A stretch of DNA of 64,000 bases from Armatimonadota bacterium (GTDB lineage: Bacteria; Sysuimicrobiota; Sysuimicrobiia; Sysuimicrobiales; Humicultoraceae): NCBI GenBank assembly GCA_031081585.1, contig JAVHLY010000015.1, forward strand, positions 1 to 64,000, read 5' to 3'. Both the position numbers and the translations under genes were made by a program. Below the pieces are notes generated by a model. It was not told where the DNA came from and made no database searches. It was given only the letters and a program-made list of their open reading frames with translations. The first letter of the stretch is position 1; every line of letters begins with the position of its first letter. Positions 44,051-52,462 of this stretch are shown here, piece by piece.

Positions 44051-45369
44051 CCGTCGACGAGGCGACGCGCTACGTGCTGGAGCGGGCCCGCGCCCGGGGG
44101 GTGGCCGTGGAGGTCCTGGGCACCCGCGCGCGCGAGACCTCGGTGCGCGCCTTCCAGGGGCGTGTGGAGCAGCTCACCGAGGCGGTCCGCGGGGGGCTCG
44201 GCCTGCGCGTCGTGGTGGACGGGCGCGTCGGTTACGCCTACAGCGAGGAGCTCACTCCGGCGGCGCTGGAGTGGGCGCTGGCCGAGGCGCTGGAGAACGC
44301 CGCCCTCCAGCCGCCCGGCCAGGGCTTCCTCCCGGTGGGCGGGGCGGTGGGGGAGCACGACCTGGTCGGGGACCGCCTGCAGGCGCCGCTGGCGGCCAAG
44401 ATCGGCGCGGCGCTGGGGTTCGAGGGGACGCTGCGCGAGGACGCGCGGGTGAAGCAGGTGGTGCTGGCCGGCTACGTGGAGCGTGAGCAGGAGGTGCGAT
44501 TGGCCAGCACGGCGGGGAGGAGCGGGGCCTACCGGCGCGGGCTGGTGGGGACCGTCGGCTCCGTGGTGATGCAGCAGGGGAGCAGCCTGAAGCAGGCCTG
44601 GGAGGCGCGGTTCGTCACCGACGTGGCCGCGCTCGACCCCGGGCGCACGGCCCTCGACCTGACGGAGCGCACGGCGCGGCTGCTCGGCGCGCGCCCGCTG
44701 CGCACGGGGCGCTACCCGGCCTACCTCGAGCCACGACCCCTCGCAGCGCTGCTGGCGGCGTTCTGGCCGATGTGGAGCGGCAAGATGGTGCAGGAGGGGA
44801 AGAGCCGCCTGCGCGGCCGGCTGGGCGAGCGCGTCGCCTCGCCGCTGGTGACGCTGGTGGACGACCCCACGCTGCCCGACGGCCTGGCCACGCGCCCCTT
44901 CGACGCCGAAGGCACGCCGGCCCGTCCCCTCACCCTGGTCGAGGACGGCGTCCTGCAGGCCTTCCTGACCAACAGCGAGACGGCGCGGGCGCTCGGCCTG
45001 CCCAACACCGGCCACGCCGCGCGGAGCTACCGCGGCGTGCTGGGGGTGGCGCCCTCCAACCTCTACCTGGCGCCGCGCGGGCCGCTGCCGCTCGCGCAGG
45101 GGGTGCTGGTGGCCGAGGTCATGGGCGTGCACGCGGGGACGAACCCGGTCACCGGCGAGTTCTCGGTGCAGGCGCTGGGGCTGTGGGTGGAGGACGGCGC
45201 CGTGGCCTACCCGCTGGAGAACTTCACGGTGGCGGGGGACTTCCTCGACCTGCTGGCCCACGTCGTGGGCGTCGGCGACGGGCTGCGGTGGGAGCTGGAG
45301 GGGCCCTCGGCCTTCGGCGCCCCGGGCCTGGTGGCCGTGGAGTCCCTCTCCTTCGCGGGGGAGTCCTAG
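44047..45369 (+). CDS. tldE: TldE (PmbA) metallopeptidase subunit
   Basis: A 440-residue partner of TldD without the zinc motif. It has the family start with 'ARGVAVEVLGTRARETSVRAFQG' in part, 'GLGLRVVVDGRVGYAYSEELT' in part, and the C-terminal 'LVAEVMGVHAGTNPVTGEFSVQALG' in part, close to the P-V-T-G-x-F-S pattern of PmbA. It overlaps the TldD stop by four bases (ATGA). Its stop codon TAG shares the four bases CTAG with the stop of the convergent BrkB-type gene. Confidence 0.93.
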   Translation: MTVDEATRYVLERARARGVAVEVLGTRARETSVRAFQGRVEQLTEAVRGGLGLRVVVDGRVGYAYSEELTPAALEWALAEALENAALQPPGQGFLPVGGAVGEHDLVGDRLQAPLAAKIGAALGFEGTLREDARVKQVVLAGYVEREQEVRLASTAGRSGAYRRGLVGTVGSVVMQQGSSLKQAWEARFVTDVAALDPGRTALDLTERTARLLGARPLRTGRYPAYLEPRPLAALLAAFWPMWSGKMVQEGKSRLRGRLGERVASPLVTLVDDPTLPDGLATRPFDAEGTPARPLTLVEDGVLQAFLTNSETARALGLPNTGHAARSYRGVLGVAPSNLYLAPRGPLPLAQGVLVAEVMGVHAGTNPVTGEFSVQALGLWVEDGAVAYPLENFTVAGDFLDLLAHVVGVGDGLRWELEGPSAFGAPGLVAVESLSFAGES

Positions 45370-46244
45370 TCCCCCGGTCCCTCCTGCGGTGTCGGCCGGC
45401 CCACCTGGTAGGCCAGCTCCGCCCCGAAGAGCAGGATGACCGCCGAGACGTACAGCCAGACCAGGAAGACGATGATGCCGGTGAGCGAGCCGTAGACGAT
45501 CTCGTAGCGGGCGAAGCTCTCCAGGTACCAGAAGAACGCCCGCTTGGTCACCTCGAAGAGGACCCCGCCCATCACCGCGCCCGCCACGGCGTTGCGCCAG
45601 GGGATGAGGACGTTGGGCAGGTAACGGTAGATGACCAGCAGGGCCAGGGTGCTCAGCAGCACCGGAGCCAGGAGACCCAGGAGCGCGGACAACCCCCACC
45701 CATGGAACCGGCTCACCGCCGGGGACATTCCCGGGTAGGCGCTCAGCACGCGCAGTGCGGCTGAGCCGATCAGCGACGTCATGAGGAAGAGGCCCCCGGC
45801 GGCCACCAGCGCCAGCTCCACGAGCTTCCGGAAGAGGAAGGGGCGGGGCTGCTGCACCCCCCAGATGCGGTTGAGGGTGTGGCGCACCATCGCCGCCACG
45901 GACGTCGCGCTCCAGAACAGGCCCAGGATGGCCACCACCCCGAAGGTCCCGCGCGCCCGCAGCACCTCCGCGATGTTGCGGTCGACGAACGCGGCGGTCT
46001 CCGGCGGCAGGTAGCCGGCCAGGGTGGCCATGAGGGCCTGCCGCACCTGGGCCTGGTCGACGAAGAGGCTGACGACGGCGATGACCCCCAGCAGCAGCGG
46101 GAAGACGGAGAAGAGCGCCGAGTAGGCGATGGCCCCGGCCATGGGCAGGGCGTCGTCGCGCAGGAACTTCTGGTACGCCTCCCAGACGAGCCAGGCGGGA
46201 CGGACGCGCGGCAGGGCGAGGGGGCGGTGCAGCGAGAGACGCAC
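45366..46244 (-). CDS. YihY/BrkB-type membrane protein
   Basis: A 292-residue inner-membrane protein with about six hydrophobic segments. The N-terminal 'DDALPMAGAIAYSALFSVFPLLLGVIAV' in part, 'LFWSATSVAAMVRHTLNRIWG' in part and the C-terminal 'LYVSAVILLFGAELAYQ' identify the family, once mis-annotated as ribonuclease BN. Its function is unclear; it may be a transporter or envelope protein. GTG 46244 is the most likely start, and a TACAAT hexamer only nine bases upstream hints at a nearly leaderless transcript. Confidence 0.9.
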   Translation of the reverse strand: MRLSLHRPLALPRVRPAWLVWEAYQKFLRDDALPMAGAIAYSALFSVFPLLLGVIAVVSLFVDQAQVRQALMATLAGYLPPETAAFVDRNIAEVLRARGTFGVVAILGLFWSATSVAAMVRHTLNRIWGVQQPRPFLFRKLVELALVAAGGLFLMTSLIGSAALRVLSAYPGMSPAVSRFHGWGLSALLGLLAPVLLSTLALLVIYRYLPNVLIPWRNAVAGAVMGGVLFEVTKRAFFWYLESFARYEIVYGSLTGIIVFLVWLYVSAVILLFGAELAYQVGRPTPQEGPGD

Positions 46245-46253
46245 GACCCGCCC

Positions 46254-46283
46254 ATTGTACCAGAGCGGGTGTACCAGAGCGGG
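46254..46283 (-). promoter_or_regulatory. -10-like hexamer and 13-base direct repeat before the BrkB-type gene
   Basis: On the minus strand TACAAT lies at 46254-46259, nine bases before the GTG. The plus-strand sequence GTACCAGAGCGGG is repeated at 46257-46269 and 46271-46283, a 14-base period, partly overlapping the hexamer. No good -35 is visible at 16-18 bases. Confidence 0.45.
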
Positions 46284-46291
46284 CGGACCGG

Positions 46292-47074
46292 TCAGCCTCC
46301 CCCGACCCGTGGTGGCCTGTCGCCGGCGTGTCGTGTTTGCGCCACCTTGACGGCACGCACCGTAAGACTGTAGAGCTCCCCACCGCTGCGCGCGAGGACC
46401 TCCACCGTGGCGAAGCCGGCCCGGGTGATCCGCTCCAGATAGGCGGTCTCCGGCTCCGCACCGTCGAGGCACGCCGCCCACCGGGCGGGATCCGCGGGGC
46501 CGATGCGCTGGCCGCGCCGCACCATGTCCGACACCACCAGCCGCCCCCCCGGCCGCAGGACGCGGAAGGCCTCGGCGAAGGCGCGGTCCTTGTCGGGGAC
46601 CAGGTTGATCACACAGTTGCTGATGACGACGTCGGCGGAGGCGTCCGGCAGCGGCAGGTGCTCGATCTCCCCCAGCCGGAACTCGACCTGCCCGATCCCC
46701 AGCCGGCGGGCGTCCTCCCGGGCCGCCCACACCATCTCGGGGGTCATGTCCACACCGATGACCCGCCCGCTCGGGCCCACCCGCTGCGCGGCACGGAAGG
46801 CGTCCAGCCCGCGCCCGGAGCCCAGGTCCACCACCGTCTCACCGGGGCGCAGCGCCGCCGCCTCCACCGGGGAGCCGCATCCGAGCGAGGGGATGGCCGT
46901 CTCCGGGGCTCCGTCGGCCGTGGAGTACACAGACGCCGAGCCGCAGCCGTCGCCCGGGCCGCAGGGCTCAGCGGGGCTGGAGCCGCAACAGCCGCCTCCC
47001 GCGGCCCGCGCGTAGTGTTCGCGCACGGCCGCTTTGATGGCGCGCTCCGACGGTGCCTGATCCGCCACGCTCAT
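46292..47074 (-). CDS. arsM: Arsenite S-adenosylmethionine methyltransferase ArsM
   Basis: A 260-residue methyltransferase that converts arsenite to methylated arsenicals. The SAM site is 'VVDLGSGRGLDAFRAAQ'. The three cysteines that bind arsenite in the family are present: C66 ('SLGCGSP'), C154 ('ISNCVINL') and C202 ('WAACLDGAE'). The N-terminus adds Cys29, 30, 38 and 44, which may help capture As(III). The ATG follows GGAGGTGG. It is the third gene of the arsR-arsN2-arsM unit. Confidence 0.93.
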   Translation of the reverse strand: MSVADQAPSERAIKAAVREHYARAAGGGCCGSSPAEPCGPGDGCGSASVYSTADGAPETAIPSLGCGSPVEAAALRPGETVVDLGSGRGLDAFRAAQRVGPSGRVIGVDMTPEMVWAAREDARRLGIGQVEFRLGEIEHLPLPDASADVVISNCVINLVPDKDRAFAEAFRVLRPGGRLVVSDMVRRGQRIGPADPARWAACLDGAEPETAYLERITRAGFATVEVLARSGGELYSLTVRAVKVAQTRHAGDRPPRVGGG

Positions 47075-47142
47075 CGATCCACCTCCTCGCCCCGGACCCG
47101 GCTCCCCCGCTCTTCGTTGAGCGTTGGGTTCCTCCGTTCGTC

Positions 47143-47583
47143 TCATTTCTCGTCCAGCCGCAGGTGCATCGCCGTGGCGCTGGCGCAGCAACCCTCACGG
47201 CACTCCGGCGATGCCTGGACGCGAGGGTCGAGGCTGTCCCGGTCCACCTCGCGGAAGCCGAGTCGACGGAAGTAGGGTGCGGCCGTGGTGGTCAGCAGGA
47301 CGACCTCCTGCACGCCGGTCTCCCGGCCCCGCGCCAGGGCCGCTCGGACGAGCCGCTCCCCCAACCCGCAGCCGCGGTGGGCAGGATCCACACAGACGGA
47401 GCGGAGGAGCCCGACCTCGCCGTAGGCCTCGAGCCCGGCACACCCCACGACGCGACCACCAGCCTCGGCCACCAGGAAGGCCTCGAGGCGCTCGGCCACC
47501 CCGACGCGCGGCAGGTCGGCAGCAGCCAGCAGCTGCAGCAGCGCAGGCAGGTCCCCCGGCCGGGCCGCCCGCAGGTAATACAT
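47143..47583 (-). CDS. ArsN2-like GNAT acetyltransferase
   Basis: A 146-residue N-acetyltransferase. The acetyl-CoA loop is 'AHRGCGLGERLVRAAL' and the fold runs from 'YYLRAARPGDLPALLQLL' to 'APYFRRLGFREVDRDSL'. The C-terminal 'PECREGCCASATAMHL' with three cysteines is characteristic of ArsN2, found in arsenic operons but of unproven role. An ATG at 47607 would put the start inside an operator-like box, so I prefer ATG 47583. It lies between arsR and arsM. Confidence 0.85.
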   Translation of the reverse strand: MYYLRAARPGDLPALLQLLAAADLPRVGVAERLEAFLVAEAGGRVVGCAGLEAYGEVGLLRSVCVDPAHRGCGLGERLVRAALARGRETGVQEVVLLTTTAAPYFRRLGFREVDRDSLDPRVQASPECREGCCASATAMHLRLDEK

Positions 47584-47592
47584 CGATGCATC

Positions 47593-47612
47593 TCGATTAA
47601 ATGACATTCTAT
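47593..47612 (-). promoter_or_regulatory. Second ArsR-like box before arsN2
   Basis: TCGATTAAATGACATTCTAT on the plus strand resembles the arsR promoter box: the minus strand reads ATAGAATGTCATTT, against ATAGATTGACATTT at arsR. It may let ArsR also bind inside the operon. Confidence 0.5.
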
Positions 47613-47634
47613 GGTGATCCCTATACGTGATGCC

Positions 47635-48003
47635 TCAGAGGAGCTCGAGCAGCCCTTCCACGGCTGCTTTCACCGCCGGCCGAACCAGCCGGTAGTAGGC
47701 CCACGTGCCCCGCCGCTCCGACGTGACGAGCCCGGCTTCCCGCAGGACGCGCAGGTGGTGGGAGATGGTGGGCTGGGCTACCTCAAAGGCGGCCTCGATC
47801 TCGCAGACGCAAAGGCTCTCATGGCGGGCCAGCAAGTGCATGATGCGCAGGCGGACCGGATCGGCCAGGGCCTCGAGGCGGGCCTGCTGCCGGGCGAGGG
47901 TGGCGTCGTCGAACTGCGTGCGGGCCACCTCCTGCAGGCAGTCAGTGGCGCAGCAGCTCCGCCGCTTCTCAGGAGACACTGCTGTCATCGTCCCCATGGC
48001 CAT
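47635..48003 (-). CDS. arsR: ArsR family metalloregulator
   Basis: A 122-residue repressor with a winged helix ('PTISHHLRVLREAGLVTSERRG' in part). The As(III)-binding site of classical ArsR, C65-V-C67 in 'ESLCVCEIEAAF', sits at the start of the recognition region; extra cysteines C17, C18 and C22 lie at the N-terminus and may supply the third ligand. It would leave DNA when arsenite binds. A good promoter with an overlapping inverted repeat precedes it. The ATG follows GGAGGGGGTGGGGG. Confidence 0.92.
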   Translation of the reverse strand: MAMGTMTAVSPEKRRSCCATDCLQEVARTQFDDATLARQQARLEALADPVRLRIMHLLARHESLCVCEIEAAFEVAQPTISHHLRVLREAGLVTSERRGTWAYYRLVRPAVKAAVEGLLELL

Positions 48004-48033
48004 GTGACCCCCACCCCCTCCGGCTCGCTTTTA

Positions 48034-48075
48034 ATCGACAAATGTCAATCTATGACCCGCCGACCCGCCTGTCAA
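48034..48075 (-). promoter_or_regulatory. Promoter and operator of the ars operon
   Basis: On the minus strand TTGACA (48070-48075), 17 bases, then TAGATT (48047-48052) form a good sigma-70 type promoter. An inverted repeat ATCGACA-AA-TGTCAAT at 48034-48049 (one mismatch between arms) overlaps the -10 and start region, the right place for ArsR repression. Confidence 0.8.
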
Positions 48076-48256
48076 GGGGTTCCTGCCCCGGCGGTCCCGG
48101 CCGCCAGCATCGACTTGCCAGGCCACACTAAGCTCCCAGGGTGATGGCGCCGCGCATCCCAAAGCCATCGTGCGCTGCCACATGGCGAAGTCATCACGCC
48201 TGCGCACTCCAAGGCCGCCGCGCCTGCGGCGCAGGCGACTTGACCTGGAGCAAGAG

Positions 48257-48282
48257 GCGAACTCGGCCCGGGCCGAGTTCGC
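48257..48282. promoter_or_regulatory. Perfect 26-base palindrome before the DNA ligase gene
   Basis: GCGAACTCGGCCC followed by its exact reverse complement, with no loop. A smaller perfect hairpin (CGCCTGC-GGC-GCAGGCG) lies at 48221-48237. The remaining sequence between 48076 and 48476 holds no gene I can support. The palindrome could be an operator for a dimeric regulator or a strong cruciform; its role is unknown. Confidence 0.6.
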
Positions 48283-48476
48283 GCGACTCGTCGGCATCGA
48301 CCTCGCGCTGGCGGGGCCGCTGGGAGGTATGCTCGAACGTGGGAGCCATGGCAGGAGACGGCGACGGCCGGACCTGCCGCCATGCCGGCGCAACCACGGA
48401 GGATCCCGCGACGATGACGCCACGTGGGAAGGTGAAGGCCACGCCCCAGGAACCCGCCGCCAGGACGGAGGCGGCC

Positions 48477-50237
48477 ATGCCGTACCGCCTGCTGGCCGAG
48501 ACTTACCGCCGCCTCGAGCAGACGGCCGCGCGATTGGAGATCATCGAGATCCTGGCCGGCCTCTTCCGCCAGACCCCTCCCGACCTGCTGCCGCGGGTGG
48601 TCTACCTCTGCCAGGGCAAGATCGCGCCGGACTTCGCCGGCGTGGAGATCGGCCTGGCGGAGAAGCTGGCCGCGCGCGCCGTGGCCGACGCCACCGGGAC
48701 GGCGGTCACCCGCGTCGCCGAGGAGCTGCGCCGCCAGGGCGACCTGGGCACCGTGGCCGAGGGGCTGCTCGGCCGCCGGCGGGGCGCCCCGCAGGCGCTC
48801 ACGGTCGACGAGGTCTTCGACCGCCTCCAGGCCGCCGCCCAGGCCGCCGGCAAGGGGGCGCAGGGACAGAAGATCGCCATCCTGGCCGACCTGCTGCGCC
48901 GCGCCGCGCCGCTGGAGGCCCGCTACCTGGTCCGCACCGTGACGGGGAAGCTGCGCCTGGGCGTGGGCGACGCCTCCATCCTGGACGCGCTGGCCGAGGT
49001 GCACGCCGGCGGCCGGGCGAAGCGCCCCGTGCTGGAGCGCGCCTACAACATCTGCTCCGACCTGGGGCTCGTGGCCGAGACGCTGGTGCGCGGCGGGCTG
49101 GCCGCCGTGGAGGGCATGGAGGTCCGCCCCGGGCACCCCGTGCGGCCCATGCTGGCGCAGCGGCTGGCCACCGCGGAGGAGATCCTGGCCAAGCTCGGCG
49201 GGCGGTGTGCCGTCGAGTACAAGTACGACGGCGAGCGGGTGCAGGTGCACCGGCTCGCCGGCACCTTCCAGCTCTACTCGCGGCGCCTGGAGAACATCAC
49301 CGCGCAGTTCCCCGACGTGGTGGCCCTCCTGGAGCGGGGGCTGCGGCCGCGCCGCGCCATCCTGGAGGCGGAGATCGTGGCCGTCGAGCCGGACACGGGG
49401 GAGCTGCGTCCCTTCCAGGACCTGATGCAGCGCCGCCGCAAGTACGGGATCGCGGAGGCGATGGCGCGCATCCCCGCCGGGCTGTTCGCCTTCGACCTCC
49501 TCTACGCCGACGGGGAGGACCTGACCCGCCGCCCCTACCCCGAGCGGCGGGAGGCGCTGGTGCGGGCCGTGGCCACAAGCGAGCGGCTGCAGCTCGTGAC
49601 CTGGACGCTCGTCGACAGCGCCGAGGCGCTGGAGCGGTTCTTCGAGCAGGCCGTGGCCGACGGGTGCGAGGGGGTCATCTGCAAGGCGGTGGGGCCGGAG
49701 GCCGTCTACCAGGCCGGGGCGCGCGGCTGGCTGTGGATCAAGCACAAGCGGGAGTACCGCACCGCCCTGCAGGACACCCTCGACCTGGTGGTGGTGGGCG
49801 CCTTCTACGGCCGGGGGCGGCGCAGCGGCACCTACGGGGCGCTGCTGGTGGCCGCCTACGACCCCGAGGAGGAGCGCTTCCCGACCTTCTGCAAGGTCGG
49901 CAGCGGCTTCTCCGACGCCGACCTGGCGGCGCTGCCGGCGCGGCTGCGGCGCTACGAGCGGCGCGACCGCCCGCCGCGGGTGGACTCGCGCCTGGAGGCG
50001 GACGTCTGGTTCGAGCCGGCGGTGGTCATCGAGGTGGTGGGCGCCGAGATCACCCTCTCGCCCATCCACACGGTGGCCTGGGGGCGGGCGCGCGAAGGGG
50101 CGGGGCTGGCGCTGCGCTTCCCGCGCTTCACGGGGCGGTGGCGCGAGGACAAGCGGCCGGAGGACGCCACCACGGTGGAGGAGATCTGGCAGCTCTACCA
50201 GCGGGCCCGGCGGCGGGCGGTGAAGGTGGAGGGGTGA
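48477..50237 (+). CDS. ATP-dependent DNA ligase, archaeal/thermophile type
   Basis: A 586-residue ligase that seals nicks using ATP. The N-terminal helical DNA-binding domain covers about residues 1-215, the adenylation domain carries K249 in 'EYKYDGERVQVH', followed by 'LYSRRLENITAQFPDVV' and 'EGVICKAVG', and the OB domain ends near 580 with 'WFEPAVVIEVVGAEIT'. This three-domain build is the normal form in archaea and occurs in only some bacteria, whose main ligase is NAD-dependent. The start ATG 48477 follows GGAGG; the open frame before it is not protein-like. It stands alone. Confidence 0.92.
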   Translation: MPYRLLAETYRRLEQTAARLEIIEILAGLFRQTPPDLLPRVVYLCQGKIAPDFAGVEIGLAEKLAARAVADATGTAVTRVAEELRRQGDLGTVAEGLLGRRRGAPQALTVDEVFDRLQAAAQAAGKGAQGQKIAILADLLRRAAPLEARYLVRTVTGKLRLGVGDASILDALAEVHAGGRAKRPVLERAYNICSDLGLVAETLVRGGLAAVEGMEVRPGHPVRPMLAQRLATAEEILAKLGGRCAVEYKYDGERVQVHRLAGTFQLYSRRLENITAQFPDVVALLERGLRPRRAILEAEIVAVEPDTGELRPFQDLMQRRRKYGIAEAMARIPAGLFAFDLLYADGEDLTRRPYPERREALVRAVATSERLQLVTWTLVDSAEALERFFEQAVADGCEGVICKAVGPEAVYQAGARGWLWIKHKREYRTALQDTLDLVVVGAFYGRGRRSGTYGALLVAAYDPEEERFPTFCKVGSGFSDADLAALPARLRRYERRDRPPRVDSRLEADVWFEPAVVIEVVGAEITLSPIHTVAWGRAREGAGLALRFPRFTGRWREDKRPEDATTVEEIWQLYQRARRRAVKVEG

Positions 50238-50268
50238 ACCGGCGGGCGGGGACGGTGGAGGGCGAGGC
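50211..50268. repeat. 29-base tandem duplication across the ligase stop codon
   Basis: Unit one (50211-50239) contains the last codons and the stop; unit two (50240-50268) repeats it with 21 of the first 23 positions the same. The period equals that of the duplication at the livM end. Confidence 0.8.
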
Positions 50269-50291
50269 GACGGGCTGAGCCGTCGGCGCCC

Positions 50292-51572
50292 TCACCAGAG
50301 GCGAGCGAACGTCCCGCCGGCCAGAGAGACCCCGAGGGCCCGGAGGCCGGGATCGGGCAGTTCGGCGAGGTCGCTCCGGAAGACCACGCCGCCCTTCATC
50401 ACCAGGCGCACCGCCCGCAGGTCCCGGATCTGCCGGTCGGGCTGGCCGGCGACGGCGATGAGGTCGGCCAGCTTCCCTGCCGTCAGCGACCCGACCTCCC
50501 GGTCGGTGCCGCACAGCCGGGCGGCGTCCAGCGTCGCGGCGCGGATCGCCGTCAGCGGCGAGAGCCCGCATGTGACCAGCAGCTCGACCTCCCGGATGGT
50601 GGCCACCGTGCCGTCGACCGGGTCGCTGGGCAGCAGGTCGGTGCCGCAGCAGAGGGTGACCCCGTGCGCCACCGCCCGCTGGATCGACGCCCGGTGCTCT
50701 TCGGCCGCCATCTGGGCCTTCGCCAGCATCCACTCCTGAACGCCGTGGCGTCGCAGGTAGTCCAGCTCCTGGGTGACGCACAGGGTGGGGACCAGGAAGG
50801 TGCCGGCCTCGGCCATCATCGCCGCGGTCTCGGCGCTGAAGCTGTAGCCGTGCTCGATGCAGTCCACGCCGAGCCGCACCGCGTCCCGCACGGCCCCGTC
50901 GCCCCCCGTGTGGGAGGCGACGCGCTTGCCGGCGGCGTGGGCGACCTCCACCACCGCCTGCACCTCCGCGTCCGTCATCTGCTTGTGCGCCGGCAGCTCG
51001 CGCGGTGTCCCGATCCCGCCGGTCAGGCAGATCTTGATCAGGTCGGCGCCAGCCCGCAGCTGCTCCCGAGCCAGCCGTCGGAAGGCATCGGGCCCGTCGC
51101 CCTCCAGGGTCCCGACGGAGTTGTGTCCGTGGCCTCCCGTCGCGATCAGGGCGTGCCCGGCACAGGTGAGGCGCGGGCCCGGCAGCAGGCCGCGGTTGAT
51201 GGCCTCGCGCACCTCGATGTCGGTGAAGGAGGGCTCCCCGACGACGCGCAGGCTGGTCGTGCCCGTGAGGATCGCCTCCAGGGCGCGCCGGTAGTTGAGC
51301 AGCACCCGGTACCCGGGGGAGAACGGATCGGTCCGCCGCTCGGGGAAGGGCAGCCGCAGGCCCAGGTGGACGTGCACGTTGAACAGGCCGGGCAGCACGG
51401 TGTGGCCGGCGAGGTCGACCACCCGGTCCTCCGGGCGGACCGCCGGCCGCTCCGGATCCGCCGCCGGACCGCACCAGAGGAGGCGCTCGCCCTCCACCAT
51501 CACCATGGCGTCCTCCACCGCCGGGCGCCCCGTGCCGTCGATCAACCGCGTGCGCGTCAGGACCGTCCGCAT
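50292..51572 (-). CDS. Amidohydrolase family protein
   Basis: A 426-residue metal-dependent hydrolase of the TIM-barrel amidohydrolase superfamily. The H-V-H motif in 'LFNVHVHLG', 'ASHTGGDG', 'IEHGYSF' and the aspartate in 'CCGTDLL' supply the metal site; the carboxylated-lysine position seems to lie in 'ADLIKICLTGG'. It resembles imidazolonepropionase/prolidase-like members that split C-N bonds in cyclic or dipeptide-like substrates. The ATG follows GGGAGGGG and it is the last gene of an operon with Dpp-type transport genes. Confidence 0.88.
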   Translation of the reverse strand: MRTVLTRTRLIDGTGRPAVEDAMVMVEGERLLWCGPAADPERPAVRPEDRVVDLAGHTVLPGLFNVHVHLGLRLPFPERRTDPFSPGYRVLLNYRRALEAILTGTTSLRVVGEPSFTDIEVREAINRGLLPGPRLTCAGHALIATGGHGHNSVGTLEGDGPDAFRRLAREQLRAGADLIKICLTGGIGTPRELPAHKQMTDAEVQAVVEVAHAAGKRVASHTGGDGAVRDAVRLGVDCIEHGYSFSAETAAMMAEAGTFLVPTLCVTQELDYLRRHGVQEWMLAKAQMAAEEHRASIQRAVAHGVTLCCGTDLLPSDPVDGTVATIREVELLVTCGLSPLTAIRAATLDAARLCGTDREVGSLTAGKLADLIAVAGQPDRQIRDLRAVRLVMKGGVVFRSDLAELPDPGLRALGVSLAGGTFARLW

Positions 51573-51586
51573 GGCCCCTCCCGTCC

Positions 51587-52462
51587 TCACTCCTGCTGGA
51601 GCCCGTCGCCGAGCAGGTTGGCGCCGATCACCAGGACCGCGATGGCCAGCCCCGGGAAGACCGTCGTCCACCAGGCAATGCCCTGGGCGGCCCGCCCCTC
51701 GCTCACCATGCTGCCCCAGGCGGGGGTGGGCGGCTGCACCCCCAGGCCCAGGTAGCTGAGCGCCGCTTCCGCCAGGATGACGCTCGACATATTCACCGCG
51801 CCCACCACCAGCAGCGGGGGCAGGATGGACGGGAGGACGTGCCGCAGCAGCACCCGGACTTCGGAGGCCCCCACCGCGCGCGCCGCCAGCACGAACTCCC
51901 GCTCCCTGACCGACAGCGTATTGGCGCGGGCGATCCGTGCGTACTGCACCCAGCTCACGAAGGCCAGCACGCCGATCAGCTTGGCCAGGCTCTGCCCCAG
52001 GGCGGCCATGATGGCGATGGCCAGGAACACCGGCGGGAAGGAGAGCTGGATGTCGATCAGACGGCTGACGGCCCGATCCACGCCACGCCCGAAGTACCCG
52101 GCGGCCAGCCCCAGCATCGTCCCCAGCCCTCCGCCCAGGAGGACGGAGAGCACCGCCACCGCGGTGGAGACCCGCGCGCCCACCATCAGCCGCGAGAGCA
52201 GGTCACGGCCCAGGCGGTCGGTCCCCAGCGGGTGGGACCAGTCCCCGCTGCGCCACACCGGGGGCTGCAGCGCCTTGAGCAGGTCCTGGTCGGCGGGGCC
52301 GTGCGGGCTGATCCAGGGCGCGAGGACGGCCACGAGCACCACCGCCCCCACGATGACCGCGCCGGCGTAGAACTGCGGCGGGCGGCGGCGCCCCCGCGCC
52401 CGGGGCGCCTGGCGGCCCGCGGGGAGGGCAGTGGGGCGGGCCAGGCGGACGTCAGCGGCCAT
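51587..52462 (-). CDS. ABC transporter permease, DppC type
   Basis: A 291-residue permease subunit with the family's 'HPLGTDRLGRDLLSRLMVGARVS' in part, 'FVLAARAVGASEVRVLLRHVLPS' in part (EAA loop) and 'YLGLGVQPPTPAWGSMV'. The C-terminus stops a little early, without the D-P-R motif usual in DppC. It overlaps the DppB gene by 11 bases and precedes the amidohydrolase by 14. Together these form the channel of a second peptide/opine-like importer. Confidence 0.92.
   Translation of the reverse strand: MAADVRLARPTALPAGRQAPRARGRRRPPQFYAGAVIVGAVVLVAVLAPWISPHGPADQDLLKALQPPVWRSGDWSHPLGTDRLGRDLLSRLMVGARVSTAVAVLSVLLGGGLGTMLGLAAGYFGRGVDRAVSRLIDIQLSFPPVFLAIAIMAALGQSLAKLIGVLAFVSWVQYARIARANTLSVREREFVLAARAVGASEVRVLLRHVLPSILPPLLVVGAVNMSSVILAEAALSYLGLGVQPPTPAWGSMVSEGRAAQGIAWWTTVFPGLAIAVLVIGANLLGDGLQQE

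Noticed and set aside
48141-48476. Upstream extension of the DNA ligase by 112 codons
   Set aside because: The extension is Arg/Ser/Cys-rich, unlike ligases, and covers the 26-base palindrome; GGAGG before ATG 48477 marks the start.
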